From Lachnospiraceae bacterium UBA7784 (GTDB lineage Bacteria; Bacillota; Clostridia; Lachnospirales; Lachnospiraceae): a stretch of 64,000 nt of DNA. This document shows positions 25,235 to 34,401 of this stretch, one piece after another. The notes under the pieces are model-generated. The model saw only the letters and a program-made list of their open reading frames with translations, was not told the origin of the DNA and ran no database searches. Within the stretch, counting starts at the first letter, position 1, and each line of letters begins with the position of its first letter. The DNA lies in assembly GCA_002480925.1 (NCBI GenBank), contig DLDA01000037.1, forward strand, positions 16,924-80,923, read 5' to 3'. Made by a program: the position numbers and the translations under genes.

Positions 25235-26131
25235 ATGACGCTACTTTCTTTTGAAATATTTCAGACTATCCTTGAACAGGGGTCATTCGCCAGGGCTGCG
25301 CAGATACTGCATCTCACGCCTTCTGCCATAAGCCATTCCATCTCCTCCATGGAGGAGGAGATAGGCTTTCCTCTCTTTATCCGAGGAAAAAACGGAGTAA
25401 GACTTTCAAGTGCCGGCGAACAGGTGAACCCCTATATCCAGAAGATCGTTTCAGCTGAGGATGCCCTGAATCAGGCTGTTGCCCAGATGAAGGGGCTTGG
25501 CGCCGGAAAGGTAAGCATAGGCTGCATCAACTCAGTATGCCTGGCCTGGATACCTGACATTATCCGAAGCTTTGGTGAGGAGCATCCTCAGATCACAGTT
25601 GAGATATATCAGGGCTCCTACAGCGATGTCGTGGAATGGGTAAGAAACGGAACCATAGATCTGGGTATAGTTTCAGAGGCTGCATCTGACTCACTTCCAT
25701 TCACCGAGCTTACAGAGGATGATCTGGTGGCCGTAGTTCCCAGGGGCTATATGCCCAAGTCTACAAAGATGATCACTCCTGAGGATCTCAAGGATCAGCC
25801 ATTCGTGATCCAGCAGGACAGCTGTGATATCGACATTATAAAGTATCTCGATGAGTATCATCTTCAGGTCAGAGCCAACTGCCATATACTTGACGATCAG
25901 TCAGCCATTGCCATGGTAGAGGCCAGGACTGGTCTTCTGCTCATGCCCCGTCTTGGTCTTATTAACCCGCCTAAAGATGTAGAGATCTACCCTCTCTATC
26001 CGAGACACTACAGGAAGCTGGGGATCATCACCTTATCTGACGATTTCATGTCTCCAGCTGCCACAGAGATGGCCTCTCATATCAGAAACTTTGTCGCAGA
26101 ATATATGAAAAAAGATGAGAAGAAAAGGTAA
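25235..26131 (+). CDS. LysR-type transcriptional regulator
   Basis: 298 aa. It has an N-terminal winged helix-turn-helix (LLSFEIFQTILEQGSFARAAQILHLTPSAISHSISSMEEEIGFPLFIRGKNGVRLSSAGE), a linker helix, and a two-lobed effector-binding domain starting GKVSIGCINSVCLAWIPDIIRSF (about residues 91-295). It could regulate itself, the downstream HAD gene (5 bp away) and the divergent cysE. CysE plus a LysR suggests a CysB/CysR-like sulfur role, but the effector cannot be read from sequence. Confidence 0.93.
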   Translation: MTLLSFEIFQTILEQGSFARAAQILHLTPSAISHSISSMEEEIGFPLFIRGKNGVRLSSAGEQVNPYIQKIVSAEDALNQAVAQMKGLGAGKVSIGCINSVCLAWIPDIIRSFGEEHPQITVEIYQGSYSDVVEWVRNGTIDLGIVSEAASDSLPFTELTEDDLVAVVPRGYMPKSTKMITPEDLKDQPFVIQQDSCDIDIIKYLDEYHLQVRANCHILDDQSAIAMVEARTGLLLMPRLGLINPPKDVEIYPLYPRHYRKLGIITLSDDFMSPAATEMASHIRNFVAEYMKKDEKKR

Positions 26132-26136
26132 TCACT

Positions 26137-26796
26137 ATGAATAATAAATGGAAGGCCATCCTCTTTGATATGGACGGGACTATCACAGATACAGAACGTA
26201 TCTACAATAAATACTGGAACTCATGCTCTAAGGAACTTGGAATGACTGATTTCACCTATCAGGATTCTCTGGATCTGCGTTCCTTAAATCACGAGGATTC
26301 CAAAGCCCTGATGCAGAAGCGTCACGGCTCCTCAGTCGATTATGATCTCCTGCACAGGACCGTCGCCGACAGGGTAAGCCTTTATTTACAGGATCACCCA
26401 GTACCACTTAAGCCAGGTATAAACGAGGTCCTTTCTGCCTGCCACGAGAATGGGCTTATGGCTGTCGTAGTAACTGCTACAAATCTTAAATCTGCAAGAG
26501 AGAGACTTTCTAAGGCTGGCCTCCTGTCATCCTTCGATCAGGTGATAAGCGCTCATGAGGCAAAGCATGGTAAGCCCCACCCTGATCCTTATCTTCTGGC
26601 TGCGGAGCGCATCGGGCTCTCTCCTGCCGACTGCCTTGCTGTAGAGGATTCACCTAACGGCTGTATGTCTGCGATCGCTGCCGGGATGGATACCTGCATG
26701 GTACCTGATCTGACTTATCCTTCCGATCAGCTGAAAAAAAGACTGTACGCAGTAGCGCACAGCCTGTCTGATATTATTTCCCTAATCGAGGTCTGA
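26137..26796 (+). CDS. HAD-superfamily phosphatase, beta-phosphoglucomutase-like
   Basis: 219 aa. Motif I is ILFDMDGTITDTE (nucleophile Asp in DMDGT), motif II VVVTATN, motif III KPHPDPYLLAAERIG, and motif IV VEDSPNGCMSAIAAGMD. An alpha-helical cap (residues about 18-85) marks subfamily IA as in PgmB and phosphoglycolate phosphatase. The substrate is probably a small sugar phosphate. It is co-transcribed with the LysR gene (AGAAAAGG before ATG) and its 3' end overlaps the convergent nucleotidyltransferase by 15 bp. Confidence 0.9.
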   Translation: MNNKWKAILFDMDGTITDTERIYNKYWNSCSKELGMTDFTYQDSLDLRSLNHEDSKALMQKRHGSSVDYDLLHRTVADRVSLYLQDHPVPLKPGINEVLSACHENGLMAVVVTATNLKSARERLSKAGLLSSFDQVISAHEAKHGKPHPDPYLLAAERIGLSPADCLAVEDSPNGCMSAIAAGMDTCMVPDLTYPSDQLKKRLYAVAHSLSDIISLIEV

Positions 26797-27714
26797 ATAG
26801 AGCTCCTGTCTATAGATGCCCTTTTCTGTCATATGAGCAAAGGCTTTCCTGACCGGCTCTACATCTTCCCTGAATGTAAGTCCATACCACTGGTCATCTG
26901 ATCGTAAAACCCTGACCCTTATCTTCCTGTGTTTAAGCAGATCTGAAACAAATACAGGAATAAGGAACTCATCACTCATAGGGTCCCCTGTTTTCTTTTC
27001 CAGAAGTCTTACCAGAAATTTCCTGAAGCCGTCCTCAAGAAGCGGCACAAATTCCCTTGTAAATCCCCACATATTCATAGAGACCAGAGAATCTGGCGAC
27101 AGGGCTCCTCTGTCAGAAAGAATCCTGTCCCCATCCCTGTGCACACCTGTGATCTCATCTATGGAGCTCAGATAGCCGTCTCTGGTCTCCTTGCAGACTC
27201 CTCTTGTGACACTTCCATTGTCACTTAAGGTATTGCCAAGGCAGAATCCTGCCATACAGTATTCATTACGATCATTTGAGTTCCTAAGGAAATCAGCAAC
27301 CTTCTGAAATGCTTCCTTGCCATAATAATCGTCTGCATTTATCACTACAAATGGATTATCGAGAAGACTTGCCCCGGAAAGGACTGCCTTCCCTGTACCC
27401 CAGGGCTTCACCCTGCCCTCAGGAGGCCTGAAGCCGTCCGGAAGGGCAGAAAGCGACTGATTGACATAATATACATGTACATTCTTATGGCCAGCTATAT
27501 TCTCGATCCTTCTGCCGATTATCTCCATGAAATCATCCTCTATATCGTTTCTGATAACAAAGATGATATCATTGAATCCGGCCTCGATCGCATCATGGAC
27601 AGAGTAGTCCATGATTATACTTCCATCTGCTCCCACAGCCTCCAGCTGCTTTATCCCTGCTCCGTAACGGGAACCTATTCCCGCCGCCATTATTACCAGA
27701 GAAATCCTCTTCAA
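26782..27714 (-). CDS. Sugar-nucleotidyltransferase-like protein
   Basis: 310 aa. The N-terminus LVIMAAGIGSRYGAGIKQLEAVGADGSIIMDYSVHDA is the GxGxR...K signature of NTP-transferase (GT-A fold) enzymes, and VINADDYYGKEAF carries the metal-binding Asp. Such proteins couple a sugar-1-phosphate to a nucleotide, but the exact pair is not evident. The start is TTG 27714 with AGGAG 8 nt upstream, 11 bp after the apt stop, so it is probably in the apt operon. Confidence 0.8.
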   Translation of the reverse strand: MKRISLVIMAAGIGSRYGAGIKQLEAVGADGSIIMDYSVHDAIEAGFNDIIFVIRNDIEDDFMEIIGRRIENIAGHKNVHVYYVNQSLSALPDGFRPPEGRVKPWGTGKAVLSGASLLDNPFVVINADDYYGKEAFQKVADFLRNSNDRNEYCMAGFCLGNTLSDNGSVTRGVCKETRDGYLSSIDEITGVHRDGDRILSDRGALSPDSLVSMNMWGFTREFVPLLEDGFRKFLVRLLEKKTGDPMSDEFLIPVFVSDLLKHRKIRVRVLRSDDQWYGLTFREDVEPVRKAFAHMTEKGIYRQELYSDLD

Positions 27715-27725
27715 ATTATCTTCTC

Positions 27726-28250
27726 CTATTTTCCTGGGTAAGTGATCACCGCATCGATATCATAATCTTTCAGGCGCTTTCTTCCCTCAAGACCCGCAAG
27801 CTCCATAAGGAAGATCATCTTTACCACCTTGCCGCCAAGCTTCTCTACAAGCTTAGCTGCTGCTTCGATAGTACCGCCTGTAGCGATCAGATCATCTACT
27901 AATACCACTTTCTGTCCCGGAGCTATAGAGTCCTTATGCATCTCTATCGTGGCCGTGCCATACTCGAGATCATAAGTCTGCTCTACTGTCTCTGCCGGTA
28001 GCTTGCCCTTCTTCCTGATCAGAACGAAGGGCTTATGAAGATTGTACGCAATCGGTGTACCGAAAATGAATCCTCTCGATTCTGTTCCTGCTATAACGTC
28101 AAAATCAAGTCCCTCAAGGAAATGCTGCATCTCGTCTATCGCAAGCTCAAAGCCATCCGGATCCTTAAGGACTGTTGTAATGTCGCGGAACATGATTCCC
28201 TTCTCCGGGAAATCAGGGATAGTACGTACGTAATCTTCAACCTTCTTCAT
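27726..28250 (-). CDS. apt: Adenine phosphoribosyltransferase
   Basis: 174 aa purine salvage enzyme (adenine + PRPP to AMP). Motifs: VRTIPDFPEKGIMFRDITTVLKDPDGF at the N-terminus, AGTESRGFIFG, the PRPP loop VVLVDDLIATGGTIEAAAKLVEKLGG, and ELAGLEGRKRL. ATG 28250 has GGAG 10 nt upstream. The ORF extends to 28277, but that extension lacks a ribosome site. It is expressed from the promoter at 28368-28396 with a leader of about 110 nt. Confidence 0.96.
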   Translation of the reverse strand: MKKVEDYVRTIPDFPEKGIMFRDITTVLKDPDGFELAIDEMQHFLEGLDFDVIAGTESRGFIFGTPIAYNLHKPFVLIRKKGKLPAETVEQTYDLEYGTATIEMHKDSIAPGQKVVLVDDLIATGGTIEAAAKLVEKLGGKVVKMIFLMELAGLEGRKRLKDYDIDAVITYPGK

Positions 28251-28277
28251 TGTAAAATCTCCTTCAGAAATGATCAC

Positions 28278-28313
28278 TTATCTATAGTGACCCTCTACCT
28301 TATGCCCGTTCAT
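28278..28313 (-). other. Possible 11-codon leader ORF upstream of apt
   Basis: Within the apt leader, ATG 28313 opens MNGHKVEGHYR and stops at 28278. AGGAGG ends only 2 nt before the ATG, which is closer than usual, so translation is doubtful. Imperfect TCACT/AGTGA repeats overlap its end. Confidence 0.25.
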
Positions 28314-28367
28314 ATCCTCCTGTTTCCATCAGAAAAACATATAGACTAATGAAAGTACTATGCTTTT

Positions 28368-28396
28368 ATTTTATTTATCTGCAAGGATCATGTCAA
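28368..28396 (-). promoter_or_regulatory. Strong sigma-A promoter of apt
   Basis: Minus strand: perfect TTGACA (28396-28391), 17-nt spacer, TAAAAT (28373-28368). Confidence 0.85.
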
Positions 28397-28415
28397 CACT
28401 TAACAGAAGTTATTC

Positions 28416-29300
28416 CTACAGATAAAGGCATTCTGCTGTCTTTATAGAAAGCTCGGAGAGGTTTATCTCCTTTTTCGGATCCTCGTTTGAATAAATCTTA
28501 TTGGTCAAAATCCTAAGCGCCAGTGCTCCCTGATGCTTCGGATTCTGATATACGGCGCAATCTATAAGTCCCTTTCTCATAAACTCCCTTGTGGCCTTGA
28601 ACACATCAAAGGTCACGACATGAAAGGACAGCCTGGTCGTCATCTGCCATATTCCCTTGCATCCGCCATATACTCCGCCCGTCGTCGCAAAGAAAAAAGC
28701 GGAGATACCCGGATGATCCGACTGGATCTTCTGGACCAGCTCATAGGCCTTGTAATCTTCGTCCCGGCACTCACCTATGCACTCTACTGTAAGGGCCTTA
28801 TCATTTTCAGCCAGATAATCCATGAAGCCCTTTATCCTGAGCTCATGTCCTTTTATCCTGTGAAAGCCGGTGACAATGCCGACCTCTGTCTTAGGCTCAC
28901 ATAGAAGGCACATCTGCGCTGCTGCAGCCCTCCCTGCCTTATATGGATCTGTCCCGACATAGGCTATCCTGCCTGAATCCGCTATATCGGTATGGACTGT
29001 TACGACAGGAATCCCATTAACAGACAGCGCCTTTAGTCTTTCAGCAACCTTCTCGTCGTCTATAGGTGAAATGATAAGTCCCTTCAGGGGCTTCTTCATC
29101 ATCTCGTCAATCATACTGATCTGAGCGGCTGCATTCATTGGTGAAAATCCGATAACAAGCTCCGGCTCCGCCTTTACAGACGGCAGCACCGCCTTGATCC
29201 CTTCTATTACCGAGTCAAAGAAATCTGCCTTCTCATCTCCGTAGAACAGAACTCCTATCCTGTCCCTAGTCTTTAGACCTGCGTCCTTCTGCTGTGCCAT
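28416..29300 (-). CDS. Cytoplasmic sugar-binding (periplasmic-binding-protein-like) domain protein
   Basis: 294 aa with the two-lobed type 1 periplasmic-binding/LacI effector fold: IGVLFYGDEKADFFDSVIEGIKAVL, GLIISPIDDEKVAERLKAL, GIPVVTVHTDIADSGRIAYVGTDPYKAGRAAA, ISAFFFATTGGVYGGCKGIWQM. It has neither a signal peptide nor a DNA-binding domain. ATG 29300 (AAGGG 10 nt upstream) gives a 35-bp overlap with the MarR gene, and the alternative 29330 would overlap more. The overlap suggests that the sensor and the MarR protein act together. The ligand is probably a sugar or a similar small molecule. Confidence 0.82.
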   Translation of the reverse strand: MAQQKDAGLKTRDRIGVLFYGDEKADFFDSVIEGIKAVLPSVKAEPELVIGFSPMNAAAQISMIDEMMKKPLKGLIISPIDDEKVAERLKALSVNGIPVVTVHTDIADSGRIAYVGTDPYKAGRAAAAQMCLLCEPKTEVGIVTGFHRIKGHELRIKGFMDYLAENDKALTVECIGECRDEDYKAYELVQKIQSDHPGISAFFFATTGGVYGGCKGIWQMTTRLSFHVVTFDVFKATREFMRKGLIDCAVYQNPKHQGALALRILTNKIYSNEDPKKEINLSELSIKTAECLYL

Positions 29301-29763
29301 TTTTAGTTTTCCCTTCTCCTGAATACACATTCTTGCCCATAAGTTCTTTATCGATTATGCCTAGCATATCAACGAGCCTGTTATAATCCTCATCGGAAAA
29401 ACGTTCCCTTATCCTTTCCGACAGATCCCTTATATAGGTCTCTTTAGCCCTGACATACTGCAAATACCTCTTTTTTGGCACAAGGAAAAACTTTCTCCTG
29501 TCCTCCTTGTCCTGACTTTTCATCAGAAAGCCCTTCTTCATAAGCCCCGCAACCCTGTAAGCAGCATTTGGAGGCGAGATATTCAAAGCCCTTGCAAACT
29601 CAGCTACTGTCGGGCTTCCAAGCGATGTGATCGTCTCCATGCTGACCCTTTCTACGGATGTCAGAGTATCAAAAGCTGCGCAGGCAGCATTTTCCGCCTG
29701 AGAAAGGCCCAGACGAATCTTATAATATATATCATGTATTTCTTCCTGCAATTCCATCAGCAT
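29266..29763 (-). CDS. MarR-family transcriptional regulator
   Basis: 165 aa. The winged-helix region reads VERVSMETITSLGSPTVAEFARALNISPPNAAYRVAGLMKKGFLMKSQDKEDRRKFFLVPKKR, with the D-x-R-x-x wing loop typical of MarR. It is flanked by helices for dimerisation. GGAG precedes the two possible starts at 29763 and 29757. Its stop lies inside the following sensor-domain gene. Probable autoregulation from the AT-rich promoter at 29798-29826. Confidence 0.88.
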   Translation of the reverse strand: MLMELQEEIHDIYYKIRLGLSQAENAACAAFDTLTSVERVSMETITSLGSPTVAEFARALNISPPNAAYRVAGLMKKGFLMKSQDKEDRRKFFLVPKKRYLQYVRAKETYIRDLSERIRERFSDEDYNRLVDMLGIIDKELMGKNVYSGEGKTKNGTAEGRRSKD

Positions 29764-29797
29764 CAGACTCCTCTGAACAAACTAAATCATTAAAAAT

Positions 29798-29826
29798 ATT
29801 TTATCATTTAATTGTTAAAAAATCAA
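29798..29826 (-). promoter_or_regulatory. Sigma-A promoter of the MarR gene
   Basis: Minus strand: TTGATT (29826-29821), 17-nt spacer, TAAAAT (29803-29798). The surrounding AT-rich imperfect inverted repeats could hold a MarR operator. Confidence 0.65.
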
Positions 29827-29829
29827 TAG

Positions 29830-30435
29830 CTACTGACCCTCATTCTCTATAACCTGATCCATCATATCAAGGACATCCTCTCTCCCCTGCTTTGTCACCG
29901 ATGAAAAGGGAAGCACTATTATATCCCTGATTTCGATATGATCCCCTATGAAGCGCTCAATCCTTTCTATAGTGCGCGGGAGCTGACTGCGTTTCAGCTT
30001 ATCGGCCTTGGTCGCTATTACCACTGTCTCGATACCCAGATAAGCAAGATAGTTGATCATTTGAAGATCCTGTTCTGTCGGATCATGTCTTATATCAACT
30101 AAAAGAAAAACAGCCGCTAGCTTCAAAGAGCTGGTCAGATATCTTTCGATCATCCGTCCCCATTCCTTTGCAGTCTCGCGGCTGGTTTTGGCATATCCGT
30201 ACCCCGGCAGATCCACAAGGTAAATCTGATCATTTATGTTATAATAATTGATAGTCTGCGTCTTTCCCGGCTTTGATGATGTGCGGGCCAGCTTTGTCCT
30301 GTTCATAAGGCAGTTTATAAGACTTGATTTCCCTGCATTAGAACGGCCGGCGAACGCCACCTCAGGGTGGACATTCGCCGGCAGATCACTGGTAATCCCG
30401 CAGACTGTTTCAAGTTCAACGGTTTTTATATTCAT
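29830..30435 (-). CDS. engB: Ribosome biogenesis GTPase YsxC/EngB
   Basis: 201 aa Era/TrmE-like GTPase needed for 50S assembly. G1 is [17 protein letters not shown]2/G3 [15 protein letters not shown] and [19 protein letters not shown], and G4 ATKADKL. Length is typical. Its ATG overlaps the clpX stop by 4 nt, extending the tig-clpP-clpX-engB operon. Gene order matches other low-GC Gram-positives. Confidence 0.96.
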   Translation of the reverse strand: MNIKTVELETVCGITSDLPANVHPEVAFAGRSNAGKSSLINCLMNRTKLARTSSKPGKTQTINYYNINDQIYLVDLPGYGYAKTSRETAKEWGRMIERYLTSSLKLAAVFLLVDIRHDPTEQDLQMINYLAYLGIETVVIATKADKLKRSQLPRTIERIERFIGDHIEIRDIIVLPFSSVTKQGREDVLDMMDQVIENEGQ

Positions 30436-31739
30436 GCGCTTTCCTGATCGCTATCCTTGTCAGATGAACTGTCCTGCTCTCCCATATTCTGGTCGAGCAG
30501 AAGATGGGAATCAACTATCTCCTTTGTGATAGTAAGCTTGTCAATTTCATCATCTGACGGAATATCATACATATAATCCATCATCACATTTTCCATGATG
30601 GACCTTAAGCCTCTTGCTCCTGTCTTTCTCTCAAGAGATTTCTTAGCTATCTCCCTGATCGCATCATCCTCGAATTCAAGCTTAACGCCATCCATCTCAA
30701 ATAGTGCCTGATACTGCTTTACCAGAGCGTTCTTTGGCTCAGTAAGAATACGGACCAGATCATCCTCGCTAAGCAGATCAAGAGAAACATTTATAGGTAC
30801 TCTTCCAATGAATTCAGGAATAAGTCCGTACTTAACGAAATCCTGAGGTAGGGCAAGCTTTAACAGCTCGCTCTCTGACTTGTCCTCGCCTGCTGTATCC
30901 GATGTACTTGTCGCAAAGCCTATACGTCTGGTATCCAGTCTTGACTCTATTATCTTGTCAAGACCTTCAAATGCACCGCCGCAGATAAAGAGGATATTGG
31001 TAGTATTGATCTGGATCAGCTCCTGCTGAGGATGCTTCCTCCCGCCCTGAGGAGGAACTGAGGCATTGGTACCCTCTAGTATCTTAAGGAGGGCCTGCTG
31101 TACTCCCTCACCTGATACATCCCTTGTGATCGATACATTCTCACTCTTCTTTGTGATCTTATCTATCTCATCTATGTAGATGATACCAAGCTCTGCTTTC
31201 GGTACGTTATAATCGGCTGCCTGAATAAGCTTCAGAAGGATATTCTCCACATCCTCACCGACATAGCCTGCCTCTGTAAGAGTAGTCGCATCTGCTATCG
31301 CAAACGGAACTCCTAAAACTCTTGCAAGCGTCTGGGCCAGAAGTGTCTTTCCTGATCCTGTGGGGCCAAGCATGAGGACATTACTCTTCTGCAGCTCGAC
31401 ATCGGTCTTCTTGCCTGACAGAATTCTCTTATAGTGGTTATAGACAGCTACAGAAAGAACCTTCTTGGCCTCATCCTGACCTATGACATACTGATCCAGG
31501 AAGGCCTTGAGCTCCTTTGGCTTCTGAAGATTGATCTCCATTCCTTCTGTCGAATCGATGCTTTTGAATGGAAGCCTGGAGTCGTCACCGAACTCCTCAT
31601 CTATGATCTCAGAGCATATATCTATACACTCATCACAGATATAGGTACCGTTCGGACCCTCGATCAGCTTCCTGACCTCATTCTGTCTTCTTCCGCAGAA
31701 GGAACAGCGGATATCATTAGAATATTTTCTTCCTGCCAT
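30432..31739 (-). CDS. clpX: ClpX, ATPase subunit of ClpXP protease
   Basis: 435 aa AAA+ unfoldase. The N-terminal zinc finger has CSFC and CDECIDIC (residues about 12-42). Walker A is [16 protein letters not shown], the pore loop [11 protein letters not shown], Walker [11 protein letters not shown], sensor motifs [16 protein letters not shown] and [12 protein letters not shown], and [11 protein letters not shown] in the C-domain. An acidic C-terminal tail is present. It feeds unfolded substrates to ClpP, encoded 2 bp upstream. Confidence 0.97.
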   Translation of the reverse strand: MAGRKYSNDIRCSFCGRRQNEVRKLIEGPNGTYICDECIDICSEIIDEEFGDDSRLPFKSIDSTEGMEINLQKPKELKAFLDQYVIGQDEAKKVLSVAVYNHYKRILSGKKTDVELQKSNVLMLGPTGSGKTLLAQTLARVLGVPFAIADATTLTEAGYVGEDVENILLKLIQAADYNVPKAELGIIYIDEIDKITKKSENVSITRDVSGEGVQQALLKILEGTNASVPPQGGRKHPQQELIQINTTNILFICGGAFEGLDKIIESRLDTRRIGFATSTSDTAGEDKSESELLKLALPQDFVKYGLIPEFIGRVPINVSLDLLSEDDLVRILTEPKNALVKQYQALFEMDGVKLEFEDDAIREIAKKSLERKTGARGLRSIMENVMMDYMYDIPSDDEIDKLTITKEIVDSHLLLDQNMGEQDSSSDKDSDQESA

Positions 31740-31741
31740 TA

Positions 31742-32329
31742 TTACTCCTCGCGGTTGGTGATGACCTTATCTATAAGACCGTAATCGAGAGCCTCATCAG
31801 CAGACAAATAATGATCTCTATCTGTATCTGCAGCGATCTGCTCTACTGACTTTCCTGTGTTGGCTGCTAAGAGCTCATTGAGTCTTTTCTTGGTCTTTAA
31901 AATATTCTCCGCAGCGATCTCGATTTCTGTCGCCTGGCCCTTCGTTCCGCCTGACGGCTGATGGATCATGATCTCAGCATTTGGGAGAGCCATTCTCTTG
32001 CCCTTTGCTCCTCCTGCTAAGAGGAAAGCTCCCATTGATGCAGCAAGTCCTACGCAGATCGTTGATACATCGCACTTGATATACTGCATTGTATCATAGA
32101 TGGCAAAGCCTGCAGTCACCATTCCACCCGGAGAATTGATATACAGATGTATATCCTTATTCGGATCCTCTGACTCAAGGAAAAGAAGCTGTGCCACAAC
32201 CAGTGATGCTGTAGTCTCATTGACCTCTTCCCCTAAGAAGATGATCCTGTCCTTAAGCAGACGCGAGAAGATATCATAGCTCCTCTCGCCTCTTGAATTC
32301 TGTTCTACGACATAAGGCATTGATGCCAT
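31742..32329 (-). CDS. clpP: ClpP, peptidase subunit of ClpXP
   Basis: 195 aa serine peptidase that forms the two-ring proteolytic chamber. The catalytic Ser lies in [19 protein letters not shown], the His in [12 protein letters not shown], and the Asp in [26 protein letters not shown] lies 9 nt before ATG 32329. It sits 22 bp after tig and 2 bp before clpX. Confidence 0.97.
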   Translation of the reverse strand: MASMPYVVEQNSRGERSYDIFSRLLKDRIIFLGEEVNETTASLVVAQLLFLESEDPNKDIHLYINSPGGMVTAGFAIYDTMQYIKCDVSTICVGLAASMGAFLLAGGAKGKRMALPNAEIMIHQPSGGTKGQATEIEIAAENILKTKKRLNELLAANTGKSVEQIAADTDRDHYLSADEALDYGLIDKVITNREE

Positions 32330-32351
32330 TAGCTTTGCCTCCTTTTATTAA

Positions 32352-33701
32352 TTAATCCTCTGACTCTTCTTCCTGACTGTCCTCATTGGAAGCCTTCTTA
32401 GAGGTCTTTCTCTTGGCTCTTTCCTTCACATGATCCATAACGAAGTCAATAGCCTTCTCTATCTTGATCTGCTCCTTTAAGGTGTCAAGCTCGTCATCTG
32501 TTACATTGGACTTCAAGTCCTCTGTCTTCATGTTGTACTGCTTGGCCATATCCTCGATACGCTTGTCGACATCCTCATCTGTAGCAGCAAGGCCCTCCTT
32601 CTCAGCAATAGCCTCAAGGCAGAGAGAGGTTTTGATCCTCTTTACAGCCTCAGGTCTGGTCTGCTCACGGAACTTATCGATTGTCATTCCTGTGAACTGG
32701 AGATACTGCTGGAACGAAAGTCCACTCTGGGCGAGGTTTCTTGAGTAGTCATTTATTATATTATTGACCTGTGTGTCTACCATTGCATCAGGAATATCCA
32801 TCTCTGACTTCTCGATGATCTTTGTCAGAGCCTCATCCTCCTTGGTGCGCTTTGCCTCGTTCTCCTTGGTCTTCTCAAGCTTTTCCTTCACATCAGCCTT
32901 GTACTCATCGACTGTGTCGAATGATGTGGTATCAGAAACATACTCATCATCGAGCTGCGGGATCTCCTTGGTCTTTACCTCGTTGACCTTAATGGCAAAT
33001 ACTGCCGGCTTTCCTGCAAGGCTCTTCTCCTGATAGTCCTCAGGGAATGTGACGTTCACATCAAACTCATCCCCTGCCTTGTGGCCGACGAGCTGGTCTT
33101 CAAAATTGTCGATAAAGGTATGTGACCCTATCTCGAGAGAATAGTTCTCGCTCTTTCCTCCTTCGAAATGCTCTCCATCAACTGAACCGTCAAAGTCGAT
33201 AACAGCTGTATCTCCATTCTCGATAGCACCATCCTTGGTGATCGTGCGGGCATTTCTCTGAAGCTCAGCCTCAACCTGCTTGTCCACATCCTCGTCTGTA
33301 ACCGTGGTGTCGATCTTTGTGACTGTGACACCATCATACTTTCCGAGTGTGACTGGCGGCTTTGTGGCAACCTCTGCTGTGAATATAAAATCCTTGCCCT
33401 TCTCTATCTGCTCTACATCGATCTTAGGGGAAGAAACTATATCCAGACCGCTCTCTTCATATGCCTTAGGGTACTCCTGGCCAATAAGGATATTGGCTGC
33501 GTCCTCATAGAAGACATCATCGCCGTATATCTGCTCAACTACCTTCATCGGTACATGTCCCTTGCGGAAGCCTCTGATAGAGATACGGTTCTTTGTGCGG
33601 TCATATGCCTTTTTGATGGCCTTGTCCAGCTCTGCTGAATCAACTGTGACTGTCATCTTAGACATATTTTTTGTGTCGAGTTGTTCTACCTTTACGCTCA
33701 T
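32352..33701 (-). CDS. tig: Trigger factor (ribosome-associated chaperone)
   Basis: 449 aa. The ribosome-binding N-domain has IRGFRKGHVPMKVVEQIYG. The FKBP-type PPIase domain (about 150-240) has IENGDTAVIDFDGSVDGEHFEGGKSENYSLEIGSHTFIDNFEDQLVGHKAGDEFDVNVTFPEDY. A long helical C-domain follows, ending in a Lys/acidic tail. Folds nascent chains at the ribosome exit. First gene of the tig-clpP-clpX-engB unit; the Shine-Dalgarno is about 12 nt from the ATG. Confidence 0.97.
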   Translation of the reverse strand: MSVKVEQLDTKNMSKMTVTVDSAELDKAIKKAYDRTKNRISIRGFRKGHVPMKVVEQIYGDDVFYEDAANILIGQEYPKAYEESGLDIVSSPKIDVEQIEKGKDFIFTAEVATKPPVTLGKYDGVTVTKIDTTVTDEDVDKQVEAELQRNARTITKDGAIENGDTAVIDFDGSVDGEHFEGGKSENYSLEIGSHTFIDNFEDQLVGHKAGDEFDVNVTFPEDYQEKSLAGKPAVFAIKVNEVKTKEIPQLDDEYVSDTTSFDTVDEYKADVKEKLEKTKENEAKRTKEDEALTKIIEKSEMDIPDAMVDTQVNNIINDYSRNLAQSGLSFQQYLQFTGMTIDKFREQTRPEAVKRIKTSLCLEAIAEKEGLAATDEDVDKRIEDMAKQYNMKTEDLKSNVTDDELDTLKEQIKIEKAIDFVMDHVKERAKRKTSKKASNEDSQEEESED

Positions 33702-33730
33702 CTTGTCTTAATTCCTCCTGGATATTATAT

Positions 33731-33794
33731 GCACAGGGCATGAAAATCCCGTGCGACAAATAGATATTCTATCACAGGGAACATGAAATATCAA
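33731..33794 (-). promoter_or_regulatory. Sigma-A promoter and leader hairpin of the tig-clp operon
   Basis: Minus strand: TTGATA (33794-33789), 17-nt spacer, TAGAAT (33771-33766), start near 33759. In the leader GCACGGG (33754-33748) can pair with CCTGTGC (33737-33731) with one G-U pair. No T run follows, so it is a stabilising or regulatory hairpin rather than a terminator. The -35 overlaps the stop region of the DJ-1 gene. Confidence 0.75.
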
Positions 33795-34342
33795 GCTTTA
33801 TATACTACTGATCCTAGAATCTGCCCTGCCTTTTCCTTGCCACACAGATATTCTATTATGGCTCCAGCAAACGGAATCGCTGTTCCTAGTCCGCGACTTG
33901 TAATCACATTGCCGTCCCTTACTACCTCATCTGTCTTCTTATGGGCTCCGGTAAGTCCAGCTTCCATACCCGGATAGCAGGTAGCATTTTTCCCTTTAAG
34001 GACACCTGCTGCTCCTAAAACTGTAGGTGCTGCACAGATCGCAGCAACAAGCCTGCCCTCTGCCGCATATTTCTTTATAACAGAGATCACCCTTGAGTCC
34101 TCCTTCAGATGAAGGGTTCCCGGCATGCCTCCCGGCAGGATCACTGCATCATATGCATCATCATCGAAGTCGCTTATCGTACGGTCGCAGATAAAGGTCA
34201 CATCTCTTGCACTAGTTACCTGTCTTGAAGCCTTTATGGATACCATATCCACATCGACCCCGGCCCTTCTTAGCAGGTCTGTCTGGATCAGAGCCTCACA
34301 TTCCTCACAACCATCGGCTATCATTATCGCTGCTTTTGACAT
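33791..34342 (-). CDS. DJ-1/PfpI-family protein
   Basis: 183 aa. The nucleophile elbow is VAAICAAPTVLGAAGVLKGKNATCYPG (Cys in AICAAP), the family glutamate is in DGCEECEAL, and VILPGGMPGTLHL lies between. Length and motifs match the YajL/ThiJ branch. Members are reported as glyoxalase III-like, deglycase or redox chaperones, so the substrate cannot be fixed from sequence. A single-gene unit ahead of tig. Confidence 0.92.
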   Translation of the reverse strand: MSKAAIMIADGCEECEALIQTDLLRRAGVDVDMVSIKASRQVTSARDVTFICDRTISDFDDDAYDAVILPGGMPGTLHLKEDSRVISVIKKYAAEGRLVAAICAAPTVLGAAGVLKGKNATCYPGMEAGLTGAHKKTDEVVRDGNVITSRGLGTAIPFAGAIIEYLCGKEKAGQILGSVVYKA

Positions 34343-34401
34343 ATCTGACTCCTTTCATTATAATCATTATTGATAATATTATTTTCAGATGAGGCATCAC
34401 A

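Noticed and set aside
33731..33754. Terminator in the tig leader
   Set aside because: The hairpin is followed by ATATAATATCC, not a T run, and lies within the tig leader.
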